Position numbers and translations under genes: made by a program. Below the pieces are notes generated by a model. That model was given only the letters and a program-made list of their open reading frames with translations, was not told the DNA's origin and ran no database searches. DNA of 60,000 nt from Tubiluchus corallicola (lineage: Eukaryota > Priapulida > Priapulimorpha > Priapulimorphida > Tubiluchidae): positions 250,001-310,000 of the forward strand of contig JAQGDQ010000005.1 in the NCBI GenBank assembly GCA_030141605.1, written 5' to 3'. Shown one piece after another: positions 26,301 through 36,919 of the stretch (the stretch's first letter is position 1; the number at the start of each line of letters is the position of its first letter).

Positions 26301-29300
26301 GTTATGTAAGGCCACTCAGAGGGCAATTCAGATTCAAATTTAAATATTTAGTAATGCTGGCAATAAAACAAGACAATGACAGTTAATAATGTTCAAAATC
26401 ATAAGGTTAGTTGGTTAATGAGTTAGTCCACTGCAAAATGTATTTGCCGTTACCAGTTAGGTGTAACAACTTGCATATGTAATTAAATTATAAATACAAA
26501 GATGGGTCCAGTCATAACACATTGATATATTGAGGATCCAGGCATCCAGTCCCATTTAATATAACTCTGCCAATTTATCCCACATATACATGAAAATTTA
26601 ATAATAATTTTTATATCTAGATTTGAATATAAATTGGGGCGGGGCATTTCTTATTCCGTCTGGAATGCTGTTCGATATTTCAGCACCACAATGGGATGCA
26701 ATGACAATTACATTTTGTTCTAGTGTTATATGAGCGTATTTCTTGTTCTTAGTAAACTAATTTTGAAATAGTGAATGTAATAAATTATTTCCAAAATTTA
26801 TACATAAAAATACCTGTTTGTAGTTTGTTTATGTCCACAAGGTTCAACTGATTAACTGAGTTAAAAAGCAAAAGGCAAATCACCTTAAAATGAACTAAAA
26901 TTGGCAAATAAATTCCTGTTATTTTTTAGTTATTATTTAACTAATTTAGGTTTTAGAAAATTCTGTACCACAACTGTTTAACATAAAAATATCTATGCGT
27001 CAATGTTAACAGACTAATACTTAACTAATATTATTTTTGGCAGTTACATAGAACCAGGAAATAATCATTAATACACACTCAAGTCTCCTTCAAGCTAAAG
27101 CATCACAGGTATATATGCCATACAACCATGTAACATACCTCACAGAAAAGACGATCTGCTACCTTACTCAGTGAAAATCCATTGACTACAGCACCAGATG
27201 TTAGTTTCACCTCCTTAAATAAGTCCTGTAATTACAAGGTAAGACAATAAAACTAAATTTAAAGTACCGTTACTTATAATATATTACGGATAAGCATGAG
27301 TAATCGATTATTTGAAGCTTCGAATGTTTATAATTATTCGAATAATAAACTACTATTATTATCCTACGTATACTGTATTGAACGTATTCCGAATGCTACC
27401 TCCCTAATAAAAAATCTTGGCACTGAGCCAACATCATTGTTCCCGATAAAAACATACTGCCATTAGTATGCCCAAATTCATCATTTCCGCTCAACAATTA
27501 ACAAATACAGTGATACGGTAACTATTAACTGCATTAACTATTTTTACATGTGGGTTTCCATGATAAGCAAGGAAAGAAAATTATGCGAAATTCTTCCCCA
27601 CTCAAAATATTGTAAAAGCAACCAGTGCAAGACTACAGTGGACTCTCGTTATAAGAATCACCTCGGGAGAAGGCAAAGTGATTCTTATAACGAGCGATTC
27701 TTATAACGAGCATGACCCAGAATTGCTTTAAAAATTTTTTAATGCACATATTTTTTTTCCGAAATTCTGCTGGAGGTGACAGAAAACTCTACATCTACTG
27801 CTTGAAAAATATCGATAGCTTGCTTTGCTTCATTTCTCCTCTGGTGAGGCGGTCAATTTCGGCTCCCAACCATTTCAATTGAAGGTTGTCCTCAAAGCCT
27901 CGTGCCACCAATCCGAGTTTCAGCTTATTGAAGTGTTCCAACATTTCCTTACTTGTGGGGATTGCAACTTCCTCTTCATCATCGCTGCTGTCACTGTCGT
28001 TCTCTGCCTTCTCGGGGTGGAACTGTCTCGCCACTTCTTCGACAATGCTTTCGTCTGTCATCTTCTCAGTCACTTGAAGGTCAACATCGATGTCGATGAA
28101 TGCTTCCCACTGCTCCTGGGTAACATCCATTGGGGCGGACAGAGCAGAGTCATCGATTGCTGGATCTTTCACATCGCCGTCATCCAGTCCTCCTCGTCGC
28201 CAACAATTCACAATGGTTTCGGTTTTGACAGATTCCCAAGCAACTTTCAGGTTCATCAGCGCGTCCAGAACATTGATTTTGTTGGCGAGTGTCGTAGCAT
28301 CTGATGCGCTTCCGTTGTCAATCTCATTTAGCACGGCCATCACTATGCTGCGCCTGAAATGGGCTTTGAAAGCCCGAATGATGCCCTGGTCCAGTGGTTG
28401 CAAGAGAGATGTCGTGTTTGGCGGCAAGAATGCCAACTCGATGTTGTCAAGCTGCACTTTTGGATGGGCTGAACAGTTGTCCAACAGCAGCAGCACCTTC
28501 TCTCCCTTGCGTCAAAGTTCTTGATCCCACTCTTGAAGCCATTCAGTGAAAAGCTGGCCTGTCATCCACGCTGTTTTGTTAGCTCTGTAGCGTGCTGGCA
28601 GCTTCTTTATGCCAGTGAAGCATCATGGCTTAGAGCTCTTTGCAATGACGAAAGGAATTCTCTTCTCTCCCGTCCAGCTGACACAGAACAGAACAGTCAA
28701 ACGTTCTTTGCTCTTCTTCCCTCCAGCCTTCTTTTTGTCCTTGAGTACGAATGTGCTGTCTGGAAGGGCGCGATGATAGATGCCGGTCTCGTCACAGTTC
28801 CAGATTTGACGAGGAGCATACTTCTTGCGAAGTTCAGGCCACACATTCACTAGCCAGTCATCTTTCCCCTCTGCTTATCCAAAATCAATTCGGGAAACAT
28901 GATTTTGATTCTTATATTGAGCTGATTCTTATACGTGTGATTCTTGTAACGAGAGTCCACTGTAACAAGAACAATCAGCGAAACATCAGCAAACATAAAC
29001 ATTTACTATTCATCTCAAAGTATCTGAACTTCACAGAATTATTCTTAACCCAGGCTTGATGACATTGTGAGTTCAATTGAATTTTGTGTCAAGACCAAGT
29101 TCAGACCTTTCAGACTAGGCGAACTCAAGACTGAGGCCCAAGCCAACATCGACATCTAGAGCCTTGTTTCCTGGTGTATGCCAGAGTTAAAACCAGAGAA
29201 AACTACTGAGTCTCACGAAGACTGCAGCCAAGGTCAAGCCCAGAGCCATAACTTAGTTAACTATATACAACCAAAACAACTTTGAAGCTACAAATTTGTG

Positions 29301-31882
29301 CAAAAAACTAAAATTACCTGATACTTTGTTTGCAGTTGTGCATACTCTTTACTCTGTCGTAACTTATTGCGCAAAATATTCATTTTTGAGCAGTTTCCAG
29401 CTAATAGCTGTAAGAGACAAATAAGCATTTACAATGAATCACAAAATATAATACCAAACACAAATAATTACAATAATACAAAGACATAAAAATTTCAATT
29501 ACCATGTCATCATCGTGTGGCACAGTATGAACAGGAATTGGTTGCCAGGCAATTTTGTCACTCCATGGTTGTGACTTCGTGGAAGGGAAAAAGCCTGCCA
29601 AGTTGCTATAGGCACTCATCAGTGTTCTGTCCATATCAGTACTCCTGACATATAGCTAGAAAATGTAACAAACTAAAAATGTATTTTAAAACCAATGCTA
29701 AAGACTGAGGACACATGCACGTATTTGCAACAAACACAGATAGTAACCAGCTAGCAAAACTTGAAGTTTACAGAACCTAAACAGCCAACTAAGGTACCAC
29801 AAATGTTATACACTCAGACATACATACAAAAGACGTACATACATATATGAAGAAAATTAATATCTAATATAATCTAATAAATTATATTAGACAGATAAAG
29901 GGAATTACGTATTTTCCTGACATCACAGTGATAAGACAGACTGGTATTCAAGACCAAAAAGCATGATGCTAACTTAAAACAAACCTCTGTATTGATGTAC
30001 GTTTTGTTAAGCAAGCCATCATATCTTCTTCGTAACCACTGTCCTAAGGCATACTGCTGCATTATTCCCATCTAAATGTGGAATATGGAAAAAAATTGAA
30101 TCTAACCAACATAAATACAGTTACTAAACATTGTGACAATATAACACAAGTAGTAACAGCACTTGCATAAAAATAAGCACATACTTCACGAAAAATAAGA
30201 TGTATAATTAATTAATCATAGATGATGAATTTACGTTTTATTAAGCAATAAAGAAAGTGTGCAGTTCAAGCAATTTCACGTACTTGCCAAGGTGTGTAAA
30301 ACAGCTTTGCAGAAGCGAATGTGCAGCAGCAGCCAGCATTCCAGTGTGTAATGCTAATTGAATGAAATAAGCAATACTCTCATTCTGATAGCAATACTTG
30401 TCAGAAAAAGTCATTAAAAACAGACTGAAAAGGCAAAATTTTATTTTCAAACATGCCACCAGGATCACTATTGATAACAGGTTGTTTAATATAAAACTCA
30501 ACAGTCAGTCCTGTTTACTCTTACGCAATCTAATTTTCTTTTCTTTTATATTTTTAACAATATGTGCTACTCACAGAGGTCAGCTGTCCCCATCCTTGAG
30601 GCCATGTTGTTTCATCATATGGATCATTTGGAATGGGAATCTTGGTACCTCCAATCGGGCTTCTATCACCATGTCTGTACATCTGTCATGACAGATGGAA
30701 TATAAAAATTATGATAGACAAGAAAAAAGAAAGTACACGTAGTTGCAAGCCCAAGTGAAAGGTCGTAAAGTTTGAAAGTCCCCATAAAGATAAAAGTGAA
30801 CCTTGATATTCTAGGCCAAAAAATTATGCCAAAAATATTAGCAAACTTAACAAATAAAAGGTTCCAGTGTAGCAAAGGCCGCAAGGCGGTATTTTTCATT
30901 AAAGCGTTTATTAAAAATTTTTCGATAGTTTCAGCACATAGTGCTTTAGATAAAAACTGTAGCTTAAAATGTGTCAAAGGCAAACCTTATTCTTGGCATA
31001 AAATACACTAAAGCATTCACTGCAATTTACAGTCACTTTTTGCATGATTCGGTTCACAACACTCAAAAGCCTACCTGAGCTACCTCTAATATCAACTAGT
31101 TGTGGTAGAACTAGACCTTTTCTTCTAAGATATGGCACTACAATTTCGCTCAATAAAAGAATTAGCCAGAAGCAGTTTGGCTATGCAATAGATGAGAAGC
31201 AGTTTACTGCAGGTCAAGGACGATTTTAATTTAAACTATTCTTGATTTTTGCATCATTATAATTTTTCCTTAAGGCACATATCCATATGTTACGTTATTT
31301 ATTATTTATCAGTCTTCATTTAATGATGATTTACTCAACATTGCAACTTGCTGAAAGGGATTAGCGTATCAAGTGAGGGATTACCAAATAACAGTGTTGT
31401 TCTAATTAATCGGTTGCCTGTATCGGCGAAAAATGTGTGATCGGTTATGATCAGTTATCAGTTATCGGTTATGATTGTAATCATAATAAATAATTGGTAT
31501 TGGATCAGTTATCTGTTTTCAAGAAAAATGATAAATGGTTAGCAGATCGGCACCGGTTATAAATACATTTAACAACCAGTCATGTCTTCACTGTAGTAAC
31601 TTTTAATTATCATACAAACCTCTCTCTACTTTATCATCACCATTATAAAGCCCATTACATCTACTGTAGACACAGGGCAGGCAGAACTAAAAATAAAAGA
31701 AGTCTGCCCTCAAGATAGGTAAATTCAGCAGTAATCCAATAACTACAGTGCTAAATACAGTAACTTACCACATGTAGCAACTTTAAGGTATCGGAAGAAC
31801 CTGCAGAATGGACTGGAACCTCAGAAATTAGGCAATTCAAAACTGCTAATATCACTAGTAAAGCTAGCCAAGACTTATGCAT
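20362..31882 (-). CDS. ACP2-like: Lysosomal-type (histidine) acid phosphatase, membrane-anchored, paralogue A (LAP-A)
   Basis: Predicted lumenal/lysosomal phosphomonoesterase of the ACP2/ACP3/ACP4 histidine phosphatase family. Eleven coding exons, read right to left: 31769-31882, 30575-30682, 29985-30071, 29503-29655, 29318-29407, 27139-27225, 25101-25224, 24228-24316, 21645-21773, 20952-21156, 20362-20549. All junctions are GT..AG and give one 457-aa frame. Visible: signal peptide [20 protein letters not shown]; nucleophile motif RHGDRSP (His42); the VRSTDxDRTLMSA-type block (here [20 protein letters not shown]); [10 protein letters not shown]; proton-donor His285-Asp286; one membrane helix from about 396 to 417; a basic stop-transfer stretch; and a tail with YRML (431-434), a YxxPhi lysosomal/endocytic signal. 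Start chosen at 31882; ATGs at 31888 and 31894 are in frame and also possible. The usual HDTT motif reads HDSN here. Human LAP is about 423 aa, so the gene looks complete. A Tigger lies in intron 5 and a LINE tail in intron 6. Confidence 0.93.
23838..23931. repeat. 31-bp minisatellite, three perfect copies
   Basis: The unit CATTAGTGACTTGTCGTTAT followed by ACTTAGTTCTG is repeated identically at 23838, 23869 and 23900 in intron 8 of LAP-A. Confidence 0.97.
26120..26750 (-). mobile_element. 5'-truncated LINE (CR1/L2/Jockey-like) 3' end
   Basis: The minus-strand frame from 26750 to the TAA at 26598-26600 ends with the pattern [16 protein letters not shown] followed by [11 protein letters not shown]. 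This matches the WNSLP..IRNA...FK..YK block that closes many non-LTR retrotransposon ORF2 proteins. A ~470-bp 3' UTR follows and ends in AATAAATTTGATTTGATT and further GATTTT units near 26,120-26,165, the short-repeat tail typical of CR1/L2-type elements. It lies in intron 6 of LAP-A, in host orientation. Confidence 0.65.
27636..28962 (-). mobile_element. Internally deleted Tigger (pogo-type) DNA transposon in LAP-A intron 5
   Basis: Inverted termini CAGTGGACTCTCGTTA at 27636 and its near-perfect complement ending at 28962 (...GAGAGTCCACTG) are flanked by TA on both sides (27634-27635 and 28963-28964), the target duplication of Tc1/mariner/pogo elements. The interior encodes the C-terminal half of a Tigger/jerky DDE transposase on the minus strand. 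At 1,327 bp it is roughly half the size of autonomous Tiggers, and the HTH/CENP-B DNA-binding half is missing. It inserts in the same orientation as the host gene and is removed with the intron. Confidence 0.92.
27795..28850 (-). pseudogene. Tigger transposase remnant (DDE domain, no DNA-binding domain, two stops)
   Basis: Reading from 28850 leftwards: a segment with [18 protein letters not shown] (first catalytic Asp), a TGA at 28623-28625, then the frame continues and meets a second TGA at 28512-28514. It is then open for 233 codons from 28496 to the stop at 27795. That part has [10 protein letters not shown] (second Asp), [16 protein letters not shown] (third Asp region), an acidic stretch ([10 protein letters not shown]) and a C-terminal tail. 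All three catalytic acidic positions remain, but an upstream in-frame TAA and the lost N-terminus show that it cannot make a full transposase. Both stops are explainable by single transitions (TGG or CGA to TGA). Plus-strand open frames over the same bases are shadows. Confidence 0.9.
31385..31565. repeat. Repeat rich in ATCGGTTAT motifs (hAT-like debris), LAP-A intron 1
   Basis: ATCGGTT, GATCGGTTATGATCAGTTATC, AGTTATCGGTTATGA and GCACCGGTTATAAA recur within 180 bp. Such CGGTTAT arrays are common in non-autonomous hAT elements. No clear termini were found. Confidence 0.35.
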
Positions 31883-32849
31883 GGCCATATGCATGGTTGA
31901 CTTGATCAAAGTCACAGAATGCCAACTGCACAGCAACATGCAGCGAAATTCAGTCACCTACTATTCATAATAAATGTATGAGTGTTATGGAGGCGAGCGA
32001 AATTGACTAAAGACTGACTAATGACAGCTTTTTGGAACCCGTGTCACTTAACTTACTTCTCAACCTTTATTAAATCTTTCAAGCCGTTATGCCACCACCT
32101 TTACCACTTTCACATCAATTATTCTCATCGTATATATTAATTTTGGTGGTATATATGTGTATGTATAACTGACGAGGCTACAGCTTCACCGACAGCGCCA
32201 TTTTGGGCGATCTATACATCAAATGAAAGGTCCGGACCCACAGATTTGCCATTGGCTGTTTATTTTTCGAATCGGGTCCACCGGGAAGAACGCGAAAACG
32301 CTCCAAAAAATGCCCTTGTTCGGCCATTTTTTGCAAAACTTATGCCTCTTATTTCTAGAGAATGGTAATGTACCCCAGGTCTGCTTGTAATGGTTAGATA
32401 GCCCATTCAACGGTGGATGTTATAGTCATATTTAGATTTCACGGGAGGGCCACAGCGTTTTCCCGGACCTAACCGCGCAAATTTTGAAGAAAACTGCTCA
32501 AACAGCCTCCAGAAAAATTCAATTTGTGCAACTGTTTGGGCGTGTTGAGAAAAAATAAGCACACTCGCAGAAAGAGGACGAAACAGTCCTTAAAATGTTG
32601 ATGATTTTGTTTCGTCACAGGTCCACTAGACGAAACGGGAAGGGTGTATTTCAAAGTTCTTTTTCAACCCCCCTAAGCTGCACGCTATTTAGAACATCGG
32701 TTGTCTTTGAGTTAGAGAAATTTTGTGGCTGTTCCAGGCATTGTTGTCACCAGCCGTTCTACAGTGTTATAGATTTTACATGTAAGTAAGTTGTGTTAGC
32801 CTATTATCATCTGAGAAGCAGCAAACAAAACTATGTAGAATGTCCGTGC
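31883..32849. other. LAP-A 5' flank and an unassigned GC-richer block
   Basis: 32,160-32,700 is visibly richer in G+C than its surroundings, with phrases such as CGCCATTTTGGGCG and TTTTCCCGGACCTAACCGCG. It has no continued coding frame and no splice-linked exons. It looks like an unclassified repeat copy; nothing more can be supported. Confidence 0.45.
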
Positions 32850-33230
32850 ATTATTGGTGGGTGTTGTTTAGTGTAATCTGAGTGGTGTGGTGTTGATGAT
32901 GTGGTGTGGGTGATGAGGTGTGGATAATCTGGTGGGGTGGCAGGGTGTGGGCAGTGTGGTGTGGATGGTGTTGATGTAGTGTGGTGGGTGTGGGTGTGGT
33001 TTGTTGTGGGTGGTGAGGTGTTGTGGTATGGTGTGATGTGGTGTGGTGTGGGTAGTGTGCTGTGAGTGGAGCGGTGGGTTGGCGTGCTGTGAGTGGAGCG
33101 GGGGTTAGCGTGCTGTGAGTAGAGTGGCAGGCTGGCGTGTTGTAGTTGGTGTTGTGTTGCGGTATGATGTGGGAAGTATGGTGTGGTGTGGGTGGTGTGA
33201 TGTGGTGAGGGTTGTTGTTGTAAGTTCATG
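32850..33230. repeat. G-rich GTGGTGT minisatellite region
   Basis: About 380 bp built of GGTGTGG/GTGTGGTG variants, with nearly no C on the plus strand. From about 33,050 to 33,140 it contains three copies of a 27-30 bp unit (TGCTGTGAGTGGAGCGG...GGTTGGCG). The His/Thr/Pro-rich minus-strand frame of 134 codons has no family resemblance. Confidence 0.9.
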
Positions 33231-33689
33231 TGCAAAATTCTTTTACAGGGTTTTACCTAATTAATTATTAAAATCTTAAGCATTATTAAAATAATGTCAC
33301 AAGCCCGACTGCCATAATCCAAGGTCTTGCAAATATGAACATGGAATCACGGACATCTCCATATCAAGGTCTACTGATGTTCACGCAGATGCTTTAATCA
33401 GTACAAAGGACTGATTATCACAATCGAAAATTTTCTCACAAAGCTGAAGATAAGGTGATGGGACTCTAACACTACGAAACCTGGGCACTGCAACTTGTTT
33501 AAACTTGTGTCCACATCCATTGCTATCTATAGAAAATCAAAGGTCTAATTATTGCATCAAAATCAAGATCTTTTGGGCCAGCGTCTTCAAATGATAACAC
33601 AGTCGTTATACCCCCCTTGTTATAATACCAGCTTTGCTATAATGCTAACCTTCTGCTTGTCCAGATTTCCGTAATGTATTAAATATAGG

Positions 33690-33690
<1 letters not shown>

Positions 33691-33739
<49 letters not shown>
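33691..33739. repeat. (AAT)n microsatellite
   Basis: About 16 uninterrupted AAT/ATA units end at the left terminus of the adjacent MITE, which used one of its TA dinucleotides as target. Confidence 0.97.
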
Positions 33740-33740
<1 letters not shown>

Positions 33741-34140
33741 ACTCATATCTTGGCTTGCTGGACCTCCTTTTACGGATATCAGAAGAATTGGACAAAATAT
33801 CTGGACCGTTGAAAAGTCCCGCATACTACAGACACAGTCTGTTGTATCGTGAGCTGACCGCTAGTTGGCAGGCCATCACTTTGTTTGTACATCTTTACAT
33901 CAGTGTAACCATATCTCTATACATAAATATATAGATTCAATTATGCTGAACTATTTGAGTCAATTGCTGACAGTTTTTATATACTTTTGCATAGGAGTGG
34001 CCCATACTATTGTTTTTGAGACAATTGAGTCTGCACTACCTTGAGTCTAATATCGGTAGCTTAGTATCGGTAAATAAGAACAACCGATAAATTTAGACTG
34101 ACATCTCCCCACTTTTGTCCGGCAAACCGAGATATAAGTG
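33740..34140. mobile_element. 401-bp pogo/Tc1-type MITE with TA target duplication
   Basis: Ends are inverted repeats: CACTCATATCTTGGCTTGCT at 33740 against the complement of the right end, CACTTATATCTCGGTTTGCC. Over the first 24 bp there are four mismatches, all transitions. TA flanks both ends (33738-33739 and 34141-34142). No coding capacity is visible. The element sits at the right edge of an AAT microsatellite, where TA targets are abundant. Class is inferred from the TA duplication and terminal pattern. Confidence 0.8.
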
Positions 34141-34306
34141 TAGTTTTGTTTAGGACATAGTCTAGGGATAGTACCTTAAGTAACTCAATACTTATTTCCA
34201 AGGTAGTCCCGATTATTATTACCCACACCTTAGTTACTACGGAACTTCAATAAACCCACATGTTTGGATGGAGAACTAGCTGTACCATTTTTTGAGTCTT
34301 TGGTAT

Positions 34307-34381
34307 GACTTGGTCAGGAATTGAATCCACGACCTCCGGGTGGAAAGCGAGTACGCTACCATTAAGCAATGCTACCCGGTC
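34307..34381 (-). repeat. tRNA-like sequence (tRNA pseudogene or SINE head)
   Basis: The minus strand from 34381 reads GACCGGGTAGCATTGCTTAA (A-box-like) and then CCGGAGGTCGTGGATTCAAT (B-box-like GGATTCAATTCC), with tRNA-like spacing of about 75 nt. The anticodon stem and T-stem have mismatches, so a functional tRNA is unlikely. No second copy of exactly this head was noticed in the window. Confidence 0.45.
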
Positions 34382-35784
34382 AACTTTACCTATGCATCTG
34401 CGGTGCCAAAAGTCCCTTTTACATTATAAATCTACCCCGTTTCAATGCCAGCCAAGATAAAGCACGATGAATTGCTGATGAAAAACAGTCATTCTATTGT
34501 AAAAACAATGACAGCTGAACAGAAAAATAATTATGGTGTTTAAATTAAAAGATTTAGGTTTCGTAACAAGTGACAGCATGAAAGCGAATGTTGAGGTTTT
34601 GAGCAAGGAGCATTCATTTTAAGAATACAAGCGTTTCGTAGTTACGGTTCAGTACTGAACTGATGCGAATGTAACAGCTTTTACAACTCAAGGTCAAGTT
34701 ATGTGCGGCAGTTATTTATAGTCTTAATTATCCGTTAGTGTTACGTTGTGAATATGGGCCATGTGGCTACATATTTCTCTTATCAGTAGTTATCTAATTA
34801 ACCAGTATTTCACAAGATTGCTTTTCCATGTTGCGTTATGTAAAAAGTTTTGCAACGTACAACCATAGAACTACACCTGCAACGCACAGCCGTAAAAATG
34901 TACACTATAACATGTATTGTTGTAGGCATACTAATACTATACCATTTATCATATATCAAAATTAACTACGAAACAAAATCGAAGTTGTACAATAGAATGG
35001 CTTTCATATTTAAATGACTCTATAAAGGACTAATATTTAAACGTATTACCACCAACCCCGCTATAGCGCCATATTTAGTGGCGTTCCAGACCTGACGTTG
35101 TAAGAAGGTTTGATTGCATATCCACCAACTTGAAATTAGGTAAGCCAGTATGCCAGGCAATGTTGTTTAACAGGACATACCTCTGATTAAAATAAAGTAC
35201 ACGACTCACTTCCACGTTGTTAGCGGTTGTTACACATAACTTGACTTCTAAAATTAAGTACGCACCGAAATACGCCCGTGATTACTAAACATTACAACAA
35301 CTGGGCGACCATTTATACAATGATTTACTCTTATTAAGTTATTATAGTGTATGTTATAACTTAAATCTATTAATGTTATCGCATAATAGTAAATTTACAG
35401 TATTAATGATAAATTGGTTAGAAATTCCTTTGAAATTATTAGGACAATTTTCTGTATGTACACTACATGAATTAAATGTCTAAGAAGTCTTGGCTGCATA
35501 TTGCAAATTCAGGTTCATTCCGAGTTTTTGTAGCTCCGCCTGCCAACAAGCAATGAAGTGACACAGAACCAAATAGTACTAGCTATCTGTATTATAATAG
35601 TGGTAATGCTGACAACAAATGAACACAACACACATTCAGACATGTTTACAATAGTTTCCAAAATGATTGGTCAATGACAGCTCAACGGGCCATGTGATAA
35701 ATAGATTTACTTTTTATATAATGTGACTGACTTTCAATAACGAAATACGGCGATCAGGTTGTCTATCCATTTCACAAAACAGCC

Positions 35785-35965
35785 TAAAACCCATACTTTT
35801 TCTTTGGTACGTGTGGAGCCGGCAGTATCACGTCTAAGCCTCCAAAAACATTTCTCTATTTCAATAGCTTCAATACTGTCATGGGCAGATTCTAACTTTG
35901 AAGAAATAATGGCATTTGCACACATTTTACTAACAGGATTAATGACAAAATTAGCACACATGCCA
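35785..35965 (-). pseudogene. Partial, frameshifted copy of CFAP144
   Basis: The minus-strand translation contains NFVINPVSKM, then NAIISSK, SAHDSIEAIEIE, in the same order and spacing as the intact gene at 36,920-37,327 (NFVINPLSKM, NGIISSK, SAHDSIKATEID). After the EIE block an insertion shifts the frame. The underlying DNA realigns further on (GTGATACT... CCAAAGAAAAAGTA is shared by both). Similarity is lost on both sides, so N- and C-terminal thirds are absent. It is a fragment of a duplicate, not a functional gene. Direction matches the intact gene, suggesting a local tandem event of about 1.2 kb. Confidence 0.75.
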
Positions 35966-36131
35966 GCATTACATATACACTATACGCAAGTCCAAGCCAC
36001 ATTATCACAAATTAAGCTTCCAATTATACATTACCGGTTTAAGAACAAAACACTCATTTGCAGTAACCAAGTACTAATAATTAAATCTGAGCATTCTCTA
36101 CCAGAAGGCAAATTTTAATCGAACAAAATAA

Positions 36132-36437
36132 TTATGACTTTCGAATTTGAATCAAAGCGAATTTCAGTGTTTCAAATTCGAATAAAATTCGAATTGAGTT
36201 TGAAAGATTTTCGAACAAGTTTTCGAACCACCAGTAAAAAGCGATCTTACAAAAGTCTTAAATATTACTCGATTTTGTTCTGTAGTAAAACCACGAATAA
36301 ATTGGTTAAAGATTGTACACAAAAATCGTAGCTAAATTGTGCTAATTGCATGATGTTTCAAACGTTTTAATGACAAAGAGCGTATGTGGTTGAATTGCTG
36401 AATTATTCTAATCTATAATTTTAGGTTCAAATCAAAA
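36132..36437 (+). repeat. Dispersed MITE-like repeat with TTCGAA-rich ends, copy A
   Basis: A left end with TTCGAATTTGAATC, AAATTCGAATAAAATTCGAA is followed by a core from CCAGTAAAAAGCG (36,231) to TTTAGGTTCAAATC (36,435). The core matches the reverse complement of 49,856-50,057. TTCGAA-rich ends are reminiscent of hAT non-autonomous elements; the class is inferred. Confidence 0.65.
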
Positions 36438-36919
36438 CACTCGCTGATGTTGCTTACTGTGTTTTTTACTTTACTATGCAATCGTTACAGCAGACAGCAT
36501 AGGTTATTCATATATACTACATTCATCTTATATATAGCTATATTATACAGACTACAGTTCAAGTCACACACCAGCATTAAGGACTACAAAGCCCATACCC
36601 CATGCAGATGGCTGTTATCACAAATTAAACTTGCAATTATACATTAATTATTAAAGCATTTCCAAAATTTACCAAAACTAAATTTTAACAAAGCTAAATC
36701 ATTAAGTACTGCTTGATTAATACATGCTAGTGTTAAAAAATAATGGCTGCAAAGTACAGTTTATATAACCGTCTAACTAACTATAACCCACCATATTAAG
36801 AGAAAACCTGTGTTACCAGTGCAAATTATATCATAACAAGCTCCTGTAACACGAATTTAACAGAACTTTGCTTTGCTTGGCTATACCAGCCTATCATTCA
36901 ACGACTATATAGTGCCGCC

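Noticed and set aside
27825-28853. Plus-strand open frames of 102-159 codons
   Set aside because: Shadows of the Tigger transposase remnant, which reads on the minus strand with recognised DDE motifs.
32831-33235. 134-codon His/Thr/Pro-rich minus frame
   Set aside because: Translation of the GTGGTGT minisatellite; no domain, no splice partners.
33601-33665. CAGTCGTTATACCCCCCTTGTT... as a further Tigger terminus
   Set aside because: Only a loose resemblance; no TA flank and no opposite end identified, so mentioned only beside the 58.25-kb case.
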